Made by a program: the position numbers and the translations under genes
Part shown: positions 21,041 through 56,414 of the stretch, one piece after another
How the letters are laid out: the number at the start of each line of letters is the position of its first letter
How positions within the stretch are numbered: position 1 is the stretch's first letter
The notes under the pieces: generated by a model
Database searches by the model: none
What the model was told of the DNA's origin: nothing
What the model saw: only the letters and a program-made list of their open reading frames with translations
NCBI GenBank assembly: GCA_000149265.1
Contig: CH000082.1
Location: forward strand, 250,013-314,012
DNA: 64,000 nucleotides
Source: Ciona savignyi
Taxonomy: Eukaryota > Chordata > Ascidiacea > Phlebobranchia > Cionidae
Direction of reading: 5' to 3'

Positions 21041-23771
21041 GTTCCTGGGTCGAAATATGTACAAACCAAGAGAGTTGTTCGAATTTTCAGTTTAACCTTT
21101 CGACAGACACAAAACGCACAAGAGCGGTCCTAAAACCACCTAGTTAACGCTATAACAGCGTCAACAGATAGCTAAACCAACTCCGTATAAGTCGTGAGAT
21201 TTTGTTCTATCTTCAATGATTCGTAATCTTACATTTTTTCCTTTAAATACAATAAAATTTCCAAATACCAAGCAAATTGGCCGAAGTTCGACCAGTTTGC
21301 CTGTTTAGCCTCCTTTAAATTTATAATAATAAAAAACTTAATTGTTAAATTCTGGAATATCGCTTGTGACGTAGATAAATGAATGAATTGATATTGTCTC
21401 ATAAAATTGTCATATTATTTGCCTGTATACCATAGAATACTATATAAATATTATATAATATATAGTATTCTATGTGTATAGTGTTCCCATACCCTTACAT
21501 CTTAAACATTTGAAATTCACATTTCCCTATAGAGTCTAGACTTTTGTCGTGAAAAACCCAATTTCTTTGGTCGGTATCTACAAGGCTAATAATAATGTTG
21601 ATTTAACGATGTCGGCCACCTACGGAGACAACTTCAGTTGTCTTTTTGTCAACGAACATTTGTACGAGGTTGTTTCGACATCTCTTGGCCTGAATTGACG
21701 GCTGTCGTAAAAGCTGCGTCCATTTAACGGTCATCTATCACCCAAAAGTGGGGCACGACTACCCAATAAAAGGCTTTGCAAATTTTACTTGTGGTCCATG
21801 AAAACCGTTGACTCGAGTTTAATTACATTAACGACGGTTGAACAATATGCTTTTTGGTGCAGAAAGTCTGCCCTTAATTTAAAAGACTTTTAACTGTAGT
21901 ATGCAGTAATATCTGAATCAGATTCAGAAGACTGCAAGTGTGGCAAGATTTGTACGACCAGATAGTTTCATAAGCGTAAGAAGAATAGGAGAACTTTTAG
22001 ACTTAATAATGCTATGCGCGTCTGCCAGTCAGCGGTTTTCTTTCTGATTGTGAGATTTTCCAGTCTCCCTTAGGCCCAGGGTGTCAGTTAAAAATTTCAG
22101 GCATTCTCTTATCGCGAAAATATAATTCTCGTGCCGTGTCATATAAAGGAAATATGTCACAGCATTAAAATTTGTTTCAATTACCCTTAAACGCCAAAAA
22201 AGTATCAGAAATAAAAATAATCTTGACTATTGAATCTCTATTAATCGTTGGATGTTTTAGCTTGTTTGTATAGGCCCAGGTGTGGGGCTTTTACACTATT
22301 TACAATTATAGGTATATGTATACAGTTTAAAATAGTTTAAAGGGGACAATACCGAATCTCTAATAATGACAATTTGCATGCCAAAACTGGTGCATAATAA
22401 TCGCTGCGAGGCTCGTTTAAAATTACGAAGCAGAGCAAAAGCCTCGTCGAGACAACATCGCTGGGGTTTGAGTCATATAACCTTTAACGAAAGTGACTAA
22501 CTTTGCAAGCACATGCGGTTGTCTGTACCAAAACGCCCTCTTTACAAAACCTAAGGAAATCAAGATAAATTATAACGTGCGTCATAAAAAGGTTAAACGA
22601 CGACGATGTGTATTCAAGCATCGTATGTGTAAATGGTGTTATTCGGTCAAGGTGTATTTTAGGGTGGATTATGTAACCAACTCGCTCATGTCGTATATTG
22701 ACTCGGAAAGTACTGTTCTGTCTTCAACGAGGCGTGGCGAACGTCAAGTTGACAATGGTTGACTTGTGAGATTCGTAAAAACGCTGAAATGGTTGAGCGA
22801 GTGTAATTCGTCGCCTTGGGTATCATGAACGCAGGAAATTGTGTCTGGATGACTTAAGCTTCGAATTTAAAGTATACCATAATCATCCAAATCTTTGTCG
22901 CGCTAAGTTTTAGTCAATGGGTTCCATGTCATACCGACCTTATTTTTATCCAAAATGTAAAGCAACAACAATCGAGATGTTTTAAACATCGACTTAAGCG
23001 CCATCAACTTTGTGGCAATGTAGTCCACTCCTCTACGGAGGTAGCGCTGTCTGTGATTTCGAATTGGCCTGTTAAGTACCTTTTTGTCAGTTGTAAATCA
23101 TGGTTGTCCATGTCCGTTTGCACTTATTCAAACTATTCTTGTTATTTACCTTTTTTTTCTTAATTTTGATATTGTCATGGTATGACGACGAACATGTTGT
23201 CGTCATTTTCGTTTCGTTTCTCATAAAAATGACGAGTTTTATTGGAAGTAAATAAAAAATAAGGAGTGCAGACCGTAATTAAACGACGGCCGTGGCTAGT
23301 CTAATTACTTTATAACTTTTTTTCCGTGGAATGAGGGCGTGAGATTTGTCGTCCTGGTGTTAGTAGGTTGCTAATTATATCACTGTCGGTAGATTACTTT
23401 CAAGCTGCTAGGTTTTACCCGCTGAACAAACGCCGCGTTCTCCAGCACCTTTGCGCAGCTCACTTTTAGGAAGAAAACTAGAAGAAGGGAACGAATTCGA
23501 GAGAGAATAAGACTAAAAAAGAAAGAAAGCAAGCACAAGACCTGGCTACATCTGTGGTGATCGGACACAGTCGAGTCATCGGCTTCCCAAAGGGTCGCCA
23601 GAGGATAGCGAGAAGTAGCTTCTTTGAAAGACTTTTTCGCTCGTTCTAGCCCCGCGGCCCGCTCTCGCCGCTACACGCATTCTCGAACGTTCTAGGGGCG
23701 CGGACGCAGCAGCAGCGACCTTGTGCTACCGACGGACGAGTCGGGATACATCGGCGGAGGAGCTGTACACA
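21041..23771. other. Divergent intergenic region, channel versus collagen
   Basis: The two start codons face away from each other across 2.73 kb. I see no convincing coding sequence; an 89-codon plus-strand frame at 22,493 is lysine/arginine-rich and unlike any family I know. Contents: a perfect palindrome at 21,431-21,474 and a GC-richer stretch at about 23,640-23,770 just before the collagen ATG, probably its 5' UTR and core promoter. No clear TATA box was found. Confidence 0.5.
21431..21474. repeat. Perfect AT-rich palindrome
   Basis: Arms of 16 bases, CATAGAATACTATATA and its exact complement, are separated by 12 AT-only bases. The sequence could extrude as a cruciform, or be the remnant of a small inverted-repeat element. 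No TA-type target duplication could be assigned with confidence. Confidence 0.8.
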
Positions 23772-47285
<23,514 letters not shown>

Positions 47286-48385
47286 GTCTCAGGCGGCCGC
47301 TGCCCGGCACCTAAGCGCACCACCAGATAACGAACTGAATTTAAACGGACCCGACCCCGATTACCGCCCGCTCCCTAAACGGATTTGACGATTGGCAGGC
47401 GGGAGCATCGCTCCTGCGAAAAAAAAACTTTTTTTCTGACGACGACGATGACGACGACTACTTTGTTTTGTAACAATGTACTTTTTGTGTTTGTGTAACG
47501 CATTCGTAGCACCCATAACGCCGCCTTTATTCGTTTTTTTCTCCTGCGACCTAGTTAATTTAATTTTTCCTATACACCCAGCCTACAAAATCAGCATCAC
47601 GAACAAATTCCTCGCCCATCTTTTGTTTCGCATATTCAGCATATTTTCCACTCGGCAGCTGCGTTTTCTATCATTTTTTTTACTTATTTCATGTAGCCCG
47701 CGCGACAGTATTACCGTCACCGCTTTTTGTCTGTACTCTGCACTATAAAATTTGCTTCGGACGCCACAGCCGTTTTCAGCATACCGCCCGCCATACCGTG
47801 ATGCGATACGTTTTACTGATGCGTCTCTCTCGAAATATTTCCTAAATTCGCGCCGAGTCCGGTGTGCAGTCCACCGCTCGGTCTCCTTGTTCAGATCCCG
47901 TTATATACATTCCCACTTTTAATCAAATTGGCGCGTGCCGCCCGTTGAACCCATCGCCTCGCTCTTGGTCTGTGTCCTCGGCAAGCTTGGTTTTCTGCTG
48001 TTGGTGCCGCCGTCGCGGTTGACCGGAGATCGTGTCACGTGATCGGCTCCTGCTGGAAGACGTCGTCCAGCGTTCGAAGTCGCACTGAGCTTCGGCGGTC
48101 TGGGGTTCCCACTATTAGAGTTCGGACCAAACGCCAACTACGTTTACCAGCACTAAACGTCGTTGGAGTTTTCTCCGTCCGGGAAATCGGCCCCCGCCAA
48201 TCAGCGCCTCGACCTCGCCCACGTGGTGCACGCCAACCAATGAGCGCTCGGCATGGGAATGTGACCCGTGAAGACATCCCCCCTCCCCCGCTCCGTATTT
48301 TACGGATATTTTGTTTTTTATTATTTTGCTTTCATATCCTGCTTTGAAACGCGTGCACAATAAAACGACTTCTGTCAAATATGTT
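47286..48385 (+). other. Collagen 3' UTR (inferred)
   Basis: From the stop codon to just past AATAAA at 48359 there is no intron or new start that I can support. The stretch is richer in GC than the introns, carries a GAC/GAT triplet run near 47,437-47,460, and has several short frames on both strands that look like composition effects. The 3' end is inferred. Confidence 0.55.
48359..48364 (+). terminator. AATAAA poly(A) signal of the collagen gene
   Basis: AATAAA is the first canonical hexamer I noticed downstream of the collagen stop, about 1.07 kb beyond it, and a T/G-containing stretch follows. The assignment rests on position and orientation. Confidence 0.55.
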
Positions 48386-49320
48386 GAGTTATTTAATGAC
48401 CCCCAATCCTATATAACCGTTTCCTGCCACAGTTTCTTAATTTTTACTTATTCGTTTGTGGTTTTAATGTTTGCCAGAGAAATGTCGGGAAATTCATAAT
48501 TAACAAAAAAATGGTGAAACGTTCTCTAGTTTCAAGTGCTGTCGGTGGCATTAGAGCCCGGCTTGAAGTAGGAAGTCTTAACTGGTCTCGTTCCGCCATT
48601 AATCTCCCCGGATGCACTATTCTCTATGCAGTGGTGACCCCGACAAGCACATAACAAACGTTTTCTAAATTTACTTGAATTTATGGAAGTTTCAACTAAA
48701 TAATTAAATACACTGCAATGCCTCGGAGACTTGACTGTGGGTACAAGGTAATCCACTGTCTGTCGTTGCCCGGTGTCTGTAATGGTATAATCAGGAGTCC
48801 CATCCTACTATAAATCGCCCACATCTAACTTGCAGCAAAAGTTTTAAAGATACGAACAAGAGGTTATGTATAGCTGATAGCTAATTTAAAAGACACGGTC
48901 CATTTAAACAGCTGGTAATACAACAGACTTCATTGGAATTTCAGTTTTAAGAATACTCAAATCATAACCGCAAAGTGGCCCTAGAGAGCGTTTTAAGTGA
49001 CGTCATAAAGTCAAGTGCCCACAAGTTAACACAGATTGTGATGTCATATACTTCAGTATTAACAACAGCTGCAGTTGTTAGGCTCTACCGGCGTGTGTAC
49101 CAGGTATTTAACACAATTTAAAATAACTGAATATAATATAATCGGCCTGTACATCTGCGAAATGTTGTTTGTTTTCCTAAAGTAGAGCTTTAGCGTTTGA
49201 AAAAAGTGTCTCGAAGGGATTTACACTGTCTGCTAAGGTAGAGTTTGCTCTAAATAAGTAAAAAAAGAGTCTAGGTTTTAGGTTAGCCTAGCCTACATAT
49301 AATTTTGCTATTATAAAGAA
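48386..49320. other. Intergenic region before the desaturase
   Basis: About 0.9 kb, AT-rich, without supported coding sequence. It should contain the promoter of the desaturase gene; no TATA box or other site is clear enough to name. Confidence 0.5.
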
Positions 49321-52300
49321 ATGGGAAATTACGTTACTAGAACATCGTACGAATGGGTGTATACCGACGAACCACATGCCAGCAGAAGAAAAGAAATATT
49401 AGGTAGGGGTAATTCTAATGTTGATTTATTAAACAGAAAATCGCCGCACATGAGATTAAGGCGTCCAGGTGTCGGCTGTTTTCTGCTGTGCCAGTAGCTA
49501 ACCCAACAGTGGCAAATGACGGGCATTGCTCACATATACCGTCTTAGAAAGTTTCAACCATCAGATTATAGTATCGGGTTTGTGCTATTTACAGTGTATA
49601 CTGCTTTATTGACATATTTGGATCGACATTTTATTGACCGAGTTTTAATCAATTTTGCTGTCGAAATAAACACAAGAACACAGATTCGGCCTGGTTATCC
49701 AAAGCGCTTCATTCCAAATTTTATAATAAAGGCAAAGCGTCTCCATATTCAGCTTTCTTTCAATATGAAGATTAAAAGTGTTTACTGGTGAACTACCTTA
49801 GGGGTTAAAAAAGTGTTAAATAACAACCTAAATTATGGTTGTAAAATCATGTACAACATACTAGCATAGCTCCGGAAACCCTACGGTGGACAGGATCTAA
49901 CTATTTCTGTGTTGTAAATTGTCCAACTATTCGGAAAAAAAACGTCAACTAGTCTTGCAGACTTTGTATTTACCATACATAGCAAACCGAGTGCTCATAA
50001 GAAAGGTAAATGATATTCATGGGTATTCCCGTGAATGGTAAAGCGCATTTAGCGTTTTTTACGCGAAAATCAGATGACACCACAACCATATTTTGTTTTG
50101 TTCAGAAAAATACCCGGACATGAAGAAGCTTATGAAGGTAAACCCACATTTCAAGTGGGTAGTGGCGGCGGAAATTGCATTCCAGATGATTATGTGCTAC
50201 TTGGTTAAGGATGCCAGTTGGTTATGGGTGTTTGTGATCACTTATGTTATCGGAGGTGGGTAGTTTATAGGCAGTATACAATAAGACGCAAATGTGCAAT
50301 GTATGTGATGGTTTTGAAAGGTTAGACCTTAAAATAATAATTGAAATGCTTAAAGATTTTCTTTCCGTCCGGGGACAATGTTATAAAATCATTAATCTAA
50401 TCACCTCCTGCCCATACACGCCTTAGAGAAGCTGAAACAGTGTGGTGTGAATATTTAGGAGCAATGTCATGTTTTTTTAACCTATTAATTCACTGATGTT
50501 AATTATGTATTGCCAGAGAACAGGACCGGCAAGATATTGGTTGCTTTCGTTACCATTTCAGTCATTTCGGCTGACTGTCCGACACGTTACCATATAAATC
50601 AACCAAAGCTTCAACACATGGCCAATAATGTTGATAATCATGAGAACTCTACATTTACTATCCGTCTAATAAACTTTTCTTGCAATGAAGATGTCCATAA
50701 GCATACATACTTATTTTTATCAAATAATTTTTAATTTTGGTTTTTTTTAACAACTTACCACAAACTGAAGAATGTTTTGATATAATGCTACGTCTCCTCC
50801 GCAATATTATGACGGGTTCAGTGATGACTGTTGATGACGAGTCGTATTAACCATGCCGACTATGTAACGAGGCATTTGTCTGAGAACCGATTTCATATAT
50901 CGTATTGATCTGCATGTGGAAGTTCCACCTACTTATACATTCTGCTTGTATATTTTCAGGCACAGTTAACCACAGTCTTACTCTTGCGGTGCATGAGTTG
51001 AGTCACAACCGAGCCTTTGGACACGGCAAGCATGCAATGTAAGCAGTTTATTTGTAACTAGAGTAATTTAACATAAGTAGATATACAATTTGGACTAAAT
51101 ATATCTGGTGGGCATATCATCCAATCCACAAGATTTCCAAACCACAAAAATTCATTGTGTTTAAACTCGTTAAAACATTGTGAGTTAAAATAGCGAGCTT
51201 GGAGATCGATATGTCTGCAATTTGGCGCTTCATGTCGCTTTGAAATTTTCCTGACGAATTCCACGGTCGGCTCGTTTCGTCTTCGGAGAAATAAAGGGAG
51301 GAAAAGCGGAAAGGAGGGAAATCGCACATTAAAATGAACATCAGGGAATTCTAGTTTTAAACATGGGGTTGGAGTTTGTTTTATGTAGTTAGAGTCAGTT
51401 TTAAACATGGGGTTGGAGTTAGGGTTAGTTCTGGGGTTGAGATTAGTGTTAAGGGGAGGGTTTAAATTAGTTTCCGTAAATTTAGTGAGCAGTTTTCCTC
51501 CTTCCCTCCTTTCAGTGGTGCCCCTTAAGCAGAGATGTTTTGTTTATTTCAGATGGAATCGTGTCCTTGCTTTTATAGCGAACCTTCCCATTGGTGTCCC
51601 GTTTTGCGTATCGTTTAAAAAGTACCACCTGGAGCACCATAGGAAGCTGGGAGTTGATGGCGTGGACACTGACATTCCGATGCCGATAGAAGGAAAACTT
51701 TTCAGGTGAGATTTAACTTGTAGCTGCGTTCGTGTGGACCAATAGTTTGTTTTTTTTCTGTTTTTTTTTGTATAAGAGTCGGTATATATATCGGTCGCGT
51801 TAACCACTTGGCCACACGACCGTTCAAGTTAACGCGAACGATACAGGTATTCTGAACGAGGCCACCGTGGATTTAGAACTATGCCCAATGAAAAAAGATT
51901 TGCGCTTGATATACTGTCATTCGAAAGTAACCGAAAAGTGATGCATGGGATAGTGTAGGATGTTAATAATCTTGTCCCCTGGGATTAGATAACAGAGAGT
52001 AGTCGGTAATGAAGATAATACACCACAATCATCAGATTACCTCATGCCCTTCGTCACGTTAACGGTTATAATACCGTGACTAAAATACGTTGGAAATATT
52101 GTTCAATTGTTGGAAAATATTGTTCAGGTTTAAGCAACGTTGGTAAATTGCCGTTTGGAGGATACGCCCGAATAGCTATAGGGCCTGGTTTCGATCCGTT
52201 CCCCATTCGACTGACTGCTGACAAGGCTACACATTAGCTGTCAGGCCGACTTAAATCGTCTTGTTCGAGGCTGCAGGGAATAGAGCAATGTACTGTGGCA

Positions 52301-55300
52301 TCCATAACCTCTTTCTAATGCGCATTCCTTTCAGGACCACAGCCCGCAAGTTGCTGTGGGTTATATTACAGCCGTTTCTCTACTCCTTACGTCCATTGTT
52401 CATTAATCCGAAACCGTTGAACAGACTGGATTATTTTAACCTAGTTCTACAAATTCTTTTTAATGGTGAGTACGTTAGATAATGTCCAGTGTGCCGAAGT
52501 GTGCCCCTTTTGCTTTATTTTTTCCTTCAAAACCATACATTCGTTAAACCGAACCATGCGGCTCCAAAGTACTGTTACTTGACCAAGTTAGTGTAAACTT
52601 AATGGGATTACATGATAGGATAGAATATTCATGTTTATCTCCGTGAATGGTGAAACGCAAGGGCGTTAAACACAAGGGCAATCGTCAGATTACCTCGCGC
52701 CCACCGTCGAGTTACGGGAGCAACTGCAGTGTGTTGTATATGATTCACACGTTTCTTACACACAGTTTTATAGAACCCATAATTGTAATTGGTTTAGGCA
52801 ATGTCCGTCCCATGGACACAATCCGACTCGCTATCAACCAGTATTGAATCTGCAAACTTTCGGCTGAAGGGCAACGCACTAACACCGTCAATCTAATCGG
52901 TCGGACCATTGTAAATTAAAAATCTATGCTACTGTTGTACTAACAAAGTACATTGTCAGTCAGTTTATCACCCATTTAAATAGTACTCAAACTAAGTAAA
53001 TTAGTAGCAGAGCGCTGATTAAACTTCTCACCTAAACAAGAGTGGCGTAATTCAACTCTTTACGCCCCCACGAGGAAATTTTGAGTACGGTTTTTTTTTC
53101 AACCGAGCTAAGTTTCGAACACAGGATGGGCTCGTCACCAAAACCGTTTTTTGGTATAAGAGTCGGTATATGTATCGGTCGCGTTAACCATTCGGCCACA
53201 CGACCGCACCGCGTTAATAAATTACCTGCGCTCTGATTTTGCTGATGACACCGATAGCCAACCATAGGTTACCAGACTATCAGTCTATGCTATCGAGATC
53301 AGATTCAGATTGTGCTGAGGAGAATTTAATCTTCACTGGACATGACTCATATTTGTAAAAAAAACAGCATCTCGCCGAATAAAATACTAAAACCCTATTA
53401 ACCCATAAACTAACGCACCAAGAAATGCTTAATGCCAAAAAGTATGTTTCTTTAAAAACGTCAACATTATATTGCACACATATATTATTCGGAATAACCT
53501 TTTTTCCAGGTTTTATTGTGCACAGTTTGGGAGCGAAACCGCTGGTTTATTTGATCTTGGGAACTTTCCTGGGTTTAGGTTTGCACCCAATATCTGGCCA
53601 TTTCATAGCCGAACACTACATGTTCTTGAAGGTAGGGGTTTGTCGATAGAACTCAATATGTTTATACTGGTACCATTTGGAATATTCGTCACAAAACCCT
53701 ATAACCCACATGACCAAAGTCGGCTAAACATAGCTAATACAGTATGTTCCTTATTTAAGGACGTCTTCGGACTAGGTTTCGATCCCATGATGGGCTCGTC
53801 ACAAATTCCGTTTTTTTATCATATTGGTGTCGGCATATGTATCGGTCGCGTTAATCATTCGGCCACCCTACCGTACAATGATGCATTGTTTTGAACAATG
53901 CATTTGCCTTATGATCATGAGATCCGTATGCGGAAAATATGCATTTGTGTCATTCGTATATTGCCGAAAAGCTAACGCGGCCGATTCTTATTCACATTTT
54001 ACTATATATAATATTTACCGACTATATATAATATACTTAAATTTAAAATGACTAAAAACGCACCTAGCATTGTCCTGGTTTTGAGGCACAGCCCTGTAAA
54101 AATACAGATCCTGATATGTGTCTATTACTTGATACCAATGCAACTTTTTTTCGACGTATTTAATTCCACTGGATAAAAGTGGCGTTTTTAAACTACCTTG
54201 CCCAGTGGTACAATCGAGGTATAACCATTAATGCGGTCAATCAGTTATCAAACGCGCAACATTGTATAACGGAATGTGTTCATGCGATTTCTCTTCCCAG
54301 GGCCACGAAACGTACTCCTATTACGGGCCTCTCAACACTCTAACCTTCAACGTCGGCTACCATGTGGAACACCACGACTTTCCTAGTATCACTGGTTCTA
54401 GATTACCGCTGGTATGTTCAGAATGTGCTGCTTTTTTACAGGGAAAAGTTTTGAAACCGTGATGGTCTCGTCACATACCGTTTTTTATATAGAAATCGGT
54501 TGCGTCAACCACACGACCACACAGGATATGTACGACCGTGTATGGTTAACGCGACCGATACATATACAGGTTTACATATACAAAAACTGGTCTTAGCAAG
54601 GAGCCCACCCTGGGTTCGTAAAAAAGGCCGGTTAAAAAAACTACATAGGATGTGCTGCTTACCATGATACTTGTATACCGCAACCACAATAACATATGGT
54701 CTAACGTGATTTTATGATATTCTAGTAGCTAGAAATATTGTTATATAGATATATGGTTCGGTCGCGCTAATCATTCGGCCAATAGACACTTGTCCAAAAT
54801 TCTATTCTACACCAACTTTCATGTGCTCAACACACTGCAATAGCTTCGACGGGAATAGCTTTAGAATTTTATTTTAGATTTTTTTCCAAATAATCTTATG
54901 AATTAAGCCGGATTTACTCTTATTACTGTGTCTTGCTTGCACACCTTTTGTTCATGGTTCTAATATTATTAATTTGGATTTGAATAAGTTTGCTGCAATT
55001 TATTTTTATTTGGTTCATGTTTAACGGCCACGTCACTTTTTCCCTTTTTACACCGTTTACGGACGTGTTTTAACTATTGTAGTTGCCGTTTTTTTGCAAT
55101 TATTTTATAATATAATAAAGGAGCAAAGAAAACTAAGCTAAATGCCGCTAACCCGACGCTGCGCACAAGGTAGCCCAATGTCCATGTTACAACGCTAATC
55201 TTTCTTCCGGTTTTCAATTGAGGAGTATTCAATGCTATCCAAACATTTAATCTTATACCAGGTGAAACAGATCGCCCCCGAATTCTACGACCATCTGCCC

Positions 55301-55845
55301 ATGTACAGCTCATGGACAAAGGTGATCCACGATTTTGTTACCGACCCATCGATCGGCCCGTACTCAAGAATCAAACGCGCAGGTTTGTCACGAAAAGCAT
55401 ATTTATTAAAAAAAAACTGGAAATGCGGAAAACCTAAAATTAACCACAGCACCATTATAATTTTGTAAAACCTTTTTTAATGGGTTAAGTTTCGATCCCG
55501 AGATGGGATCGTCACAAGTCTTCATATAGAATTAGCTGTACGAAACGGTCGCGCTAACCATTTTGTCATACAACCGTTTGATTGCATGCGTTTTTTTTAA
55601 CGGACTAAGTTTCGAAGCCATGACAGGCTCGTCCATTAGACCGTCGTTTGTATACAATTCCGTTTATAAAACGGTTACTTTAACCACTCGGCCACACGGC
55701 GTGAATTTTTATGTGTTTTCTATTAAGCCAAGGTTAGAACTCATTATGCGGCAGTCCCTAAGACCGTTTTTGTATAGAAATGCTATATATGTATATATAT
55801 CAGTCGCGTTAACGTGTTCCGGATGTGCTTGCAGGCATTCAATGA
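49321..55845 (+). CDS. DEGS1: Sphingolipid delta(4)-desaturase (dihydroceramide desaturase)
   Basis: Endoplasmic-reticulum membrane enzyme that adds the 4,5-trans double bond to dihydroceramide, giving ceramide. Exons: 49321-49402, 50106-50255, 50960-51038, 51553-51705, 52335-52465, 53510-53631, 54301-54411, 55262-55382, 55835-55845. All phases close and the sum is 960 bases, 319 residues plus stop, against about 323 in vertebrates. Seen: MGNYVTR with Gly2 as a myristoylation site, [11 protein letters not shown] at the N-terminus, three di-iron histidine boxes HELSH, HLEHH and HVEHH, plus [13 protein letters not shown]. The C-terminus by this model ends KRAGIQ; if the last intron is retained the protein would end differently. 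Introns hold many short tRNA-like repeats. Whether it also acts as a C4-hydroxylase (DEGS2-like) cannot be read from sequence. Confidence 0.93.
50010..50090 (-). repeat. SINE family A tail fragment
   Basis: GATATTCATGGGTATTCCC, then GTGAATGGTAAAGCGCA and a T-rich stretch match the tail of family A. It is in desaturase intron 1, just upstream of exon 50106. Confidence 0.45.
50741..50895 (+). repeat. Dispersed repeat C, first copy
   Basis: It matches the complement of about 56,944-57,092 almost throughout (for example TTCAGTGATGACTGTTGATG, GACTATGTAACGAGGCATTT, GTCTGAGAACCGATTT). It lies in desaturase intron 2. The family is unclassified; another fragment is at 54,017-54,055. Confidence 0.75.
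51283..51520. mobile_element. MITE related to the 17-bp-TIR family
   Basis: The left end AAATAAAGGGAGGAAAAGCG and right end TTCCTCCTTCCCTCCTTTCA are near-complements. The core GGGGTTGAGATTAGTGTTAA, GGGTTTAAATTAGTTTCCGT matches the copies in the collagen introns. It ends about 30 bases before desaturase exon 51553. Confidence 0.55.
51770..51832 (-). repeat. Family B tRNA-like repeat, partial
   Basis: It carries AAGAGTCGGTATATATATCG, then GTCGCGTTAACCACTTGGCC, the A-box half of family B in minus orientation, in desaturase intron 4. Confidence 0.55.
52612..52915 (-). repeat. SINE family A copy
   Basis: A full-length but diverged copy containing GATTACCTCGCGCCCACCGT, then GTGTGTTGTATATGATTCAC, with the tRNA-like end CAAACTTTCGGCTGAAGGGC. 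It lies in the intron after desaturase exon 52335-52465. Confidence 0.6.
53085..53208 (-). repeat. Family B tRNA-like repeat, near-complete
   Basis: On the minus strand: GTCGTGTGGCCGAATGGTTA (A-box-like), a middle CCGACTCTTATACC, then GACGAGCCCATCCTGTGTTC and GAAACTTAGCTCGG (B-box-like). The long middle fits a class II tRNA-like fold. It is the clearest copy of the family. Confidence 0.65.
53765..53876 (-). repeat. Family B tRNA-like repeat
   Basis: It has the same order on the minus strand as the copy at 53085: GGCCGAATGATTAACGCGAC, a middle, then GACGAGCCCATC and GGGATCGAAACC. Intronic, after exon 53510-53631. Confidence 0.6.
54440..54645. repeat. Head-to-head pair of family B repeats
   Basis: A minus-orientation copy (about 54,440-54,520) and a plus-orientation copy (about 54,525-54,645) meet at their A-box ends, giving an inverted repeat around ACACGACCACACAGG. 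It begins about 30 bases after desaturase exon 54301-54411. Confidence 0.6.
55483..55815 (-). repeat. Run of two family B repeats and a fragment
   Basis: Copies at about 55,483-55,576 (GTTTCGATCCCGAGATGGGA, then GGTCGCGCTAACCATTTTGT) and 55,590-55,700 (GTTTCGAAGCCATGACAGGC, then CTTTAACCACTCGGCCACAC), with a fragment near 55,770-55,815 (CAGTCGCGTTAACGTG), fill the last desaturase intron. Confidence 0.6.
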
Positions 55846-56008
55846 AAGAGGACACGGGGTGGTTATTGAAGAATATGTTGTACACGGACACGAACAGAGG
55901 ATACCTGTTCAACAAGTTGTTTTTTTATTATGAACATGCAATTAAACTTAAAACGTTAAACAAACAGTTTTTTGTAAGTTTCAGTTGCTGTATTACCGTG
56001 TGTTTTCA

Positions 56009-56014
56009 AATAAA
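56009..56014 (+). terminator. AATAAA poly(A) signal of the desaturase gene
   Basis: AATAAA lies 164 bases after the TGA at 55843-55845 that closes the nine-exon model, so the last exon would be mostly 3' UTR. This supports the short final coding piece. Confidence 0.55.
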
Positions 56015-56414
56015 CGTTTTTTGTAGTTGCAAATTTAAAAAAATTATGTTGTTTCAATTTGTTGTTGTTATAAAAGTCATAGCGTCCCTTTAGGTTAGTC
56101 TTTTTGTACCATGGATCCATTCCCGGCCACTGATAACGATAATATTTATCAATTGAAATTTTCGGATGGTGGTCTATGTGTGCCAATTTGCAGTTCATAT
56201 CCACTGGATGTTATATAAATTTAAGCAACAGGCAGAAACGTCGGTACATTGGCGATAATTTTGAACACCCATGTTTAAACCGGAACCTGCAGCACAAGGT
56301 TAAAATAATTCAGTTTGTTCAAAGAAAACTAGCTAAGTCCGTATCCTTTCGTTGGGTTGTACGTAGCGGCATGGGTGGTCATCTGAAAGTTGAAAGGATC
56401 AAAAACACTTACGC

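Noticed and set aside
20783..21133. Plus-strand frames opposite the channel N-terminus (Phe/Leu- and Ser/Ala-rich)
   Set aside because: Antisense of the Glu/Lys/Ala-rich repeat in channel exon 1; low-complexity shadow.
22493..22762. 89-codon plus-strand frame in the intergenic region
   Set aside because: Rich in Lys, Arg and Cys with no family resemblance, no splice or promoter context; probably chance.
48035..48378. Several overlapping frames on both strands after the collagen stop
   Set aside because: Explained by higher GC; no start context, splice sites or recognisable domain.
53085..53208. Functional tRNA gene
   Set aside because: A- and B-box-like parts are present, but the middle is too long, stems pair poorly and there are many diverged copies; treated as a repeat.
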